Assembly: GCA_006937955.1 (NCBI GenBank)
Contig: SSNP01000131.1
Location: forward strand, 1,205,239-1,269,238
DNA: 64,000 bases
Reading direction: 5' to 3'
Origin: Pachypanchax playfairii
Taxonomy: Eukaryota > Chordata > Actinopteri > Cyprinodontiformes > Aplocheilidae
The position numbers and the translations under genes were made by a program. Below are positions 63,696-64,000 of the stretch, one piece after another. Below the pieces are notes generated by a model. It saw nothing but the letters and a program-made list of their open reading frames with translations. It was not told the DNA's origin and did no database searches. The stretch's first letter is position 1. Every line of letters starts with the position of its first letter.

Positions 63696-64000
63696 CTGTA
63701 GCAGAAAGAGAACATAAGCAACGTAACTCGATACTGAAAACTCTAAACCACCTCCTCTCTCAAAAGAAATCAACAACAAAGGTATGTTCGCTCAGGTTTT
63801 GAAGAAAAAACAGCTTTTGAATTCAACACAAACAGTCTTCTGATGGATGTTCCTACTCAGAAAACTGCTACTTTCCTGGAAACCATGAGAGTATTCACTC
63901 CCCGTCTTGTTTCTCTCTCACGAAGATGAAATGTGTTTTTATCTTAAGCTGAGCTATGAAGGGACTCAGAGGAGCGTCTCAGCTCCAAATTCCAAAACAC

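Overview
The window is nuclear DNA of a teleost fish, most likely a percomorph. It shows vertebrate intron-exon genes with GT-AG splice sites, several fish-type Tc1/mariner, hAT, L2 and tRNA-SINE repeats, long CA microsatellites, and two assembly gaps (497 Ns and a single N). No prokaryotic or viral gene organisation is present.

Four protein-coding genes can be supported. (1) map3k11 (MLK3 kinase) runs on the minus strand from its ATG at 47203 leftwards. Six coding exons were found (46447-47203, 26509-26689, 19326-19474, 18536-18711, 15091-15337, 2925-3041). They join in phase and cover SH3, kinase, leucine zipper and CRIB motif. The proline-rich C-terminus lies beyond base 1. (2) drap1 (NC2alpha, a histone-fold transcription corepressor) is complete on the minus strand in seven exons, 59419 to 54666, giving 224 residues. 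(3) The fish orthologue of human C11orf68 (UPF0696 family) is on the plus strand at 60411-61079, head to head with drap1. (4) The 3' part of rela (NF-kB p65) is on the minus strand, 63695 to 62134, tail to tail with the C11orf68 orthologue. All four have human orthologues in 11q13, and the divergent drap1/C11orf68 pair is also divergent in human, so this is a conserved neighbourhood.

Region by region: 1-47 kb is map3k11 with very large introns, densely colonised by transposable elements. These include a foldback element nested in a MITE, an L2 relic, a DD36E-type Tc1 transposase gene cut by the gap, two copies of a hAT-like MITE, a ~0.7 kb tandem duplication joined by a single N, another TIR element, and a Tc1 element with an intact 340-residue transposase. 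Further elements are a tRNA-derived SINE, a compound CA/288-bp satellite, two TTAA-flanked MITE copies and a second copy of the MITE that lacks the foldback. 47-54 kb is the map3k11 upstream region and intergenic DNA with a TTAA-flanked foldback element. 54.6-64 kb is the compact gene block, with an L2 3' end and a 19-bp minisatellite inside the last drap1 intron.

I did not find a novel gene system. The most interesting material is structural: the paired empty and filled insertion sites, apparent assembly artefacts, an intact transposase gene with a damaged 5' terminal repeat, and a one-base frame break that hides a conserved N-terminal segment of the C11orf68 orthologue.
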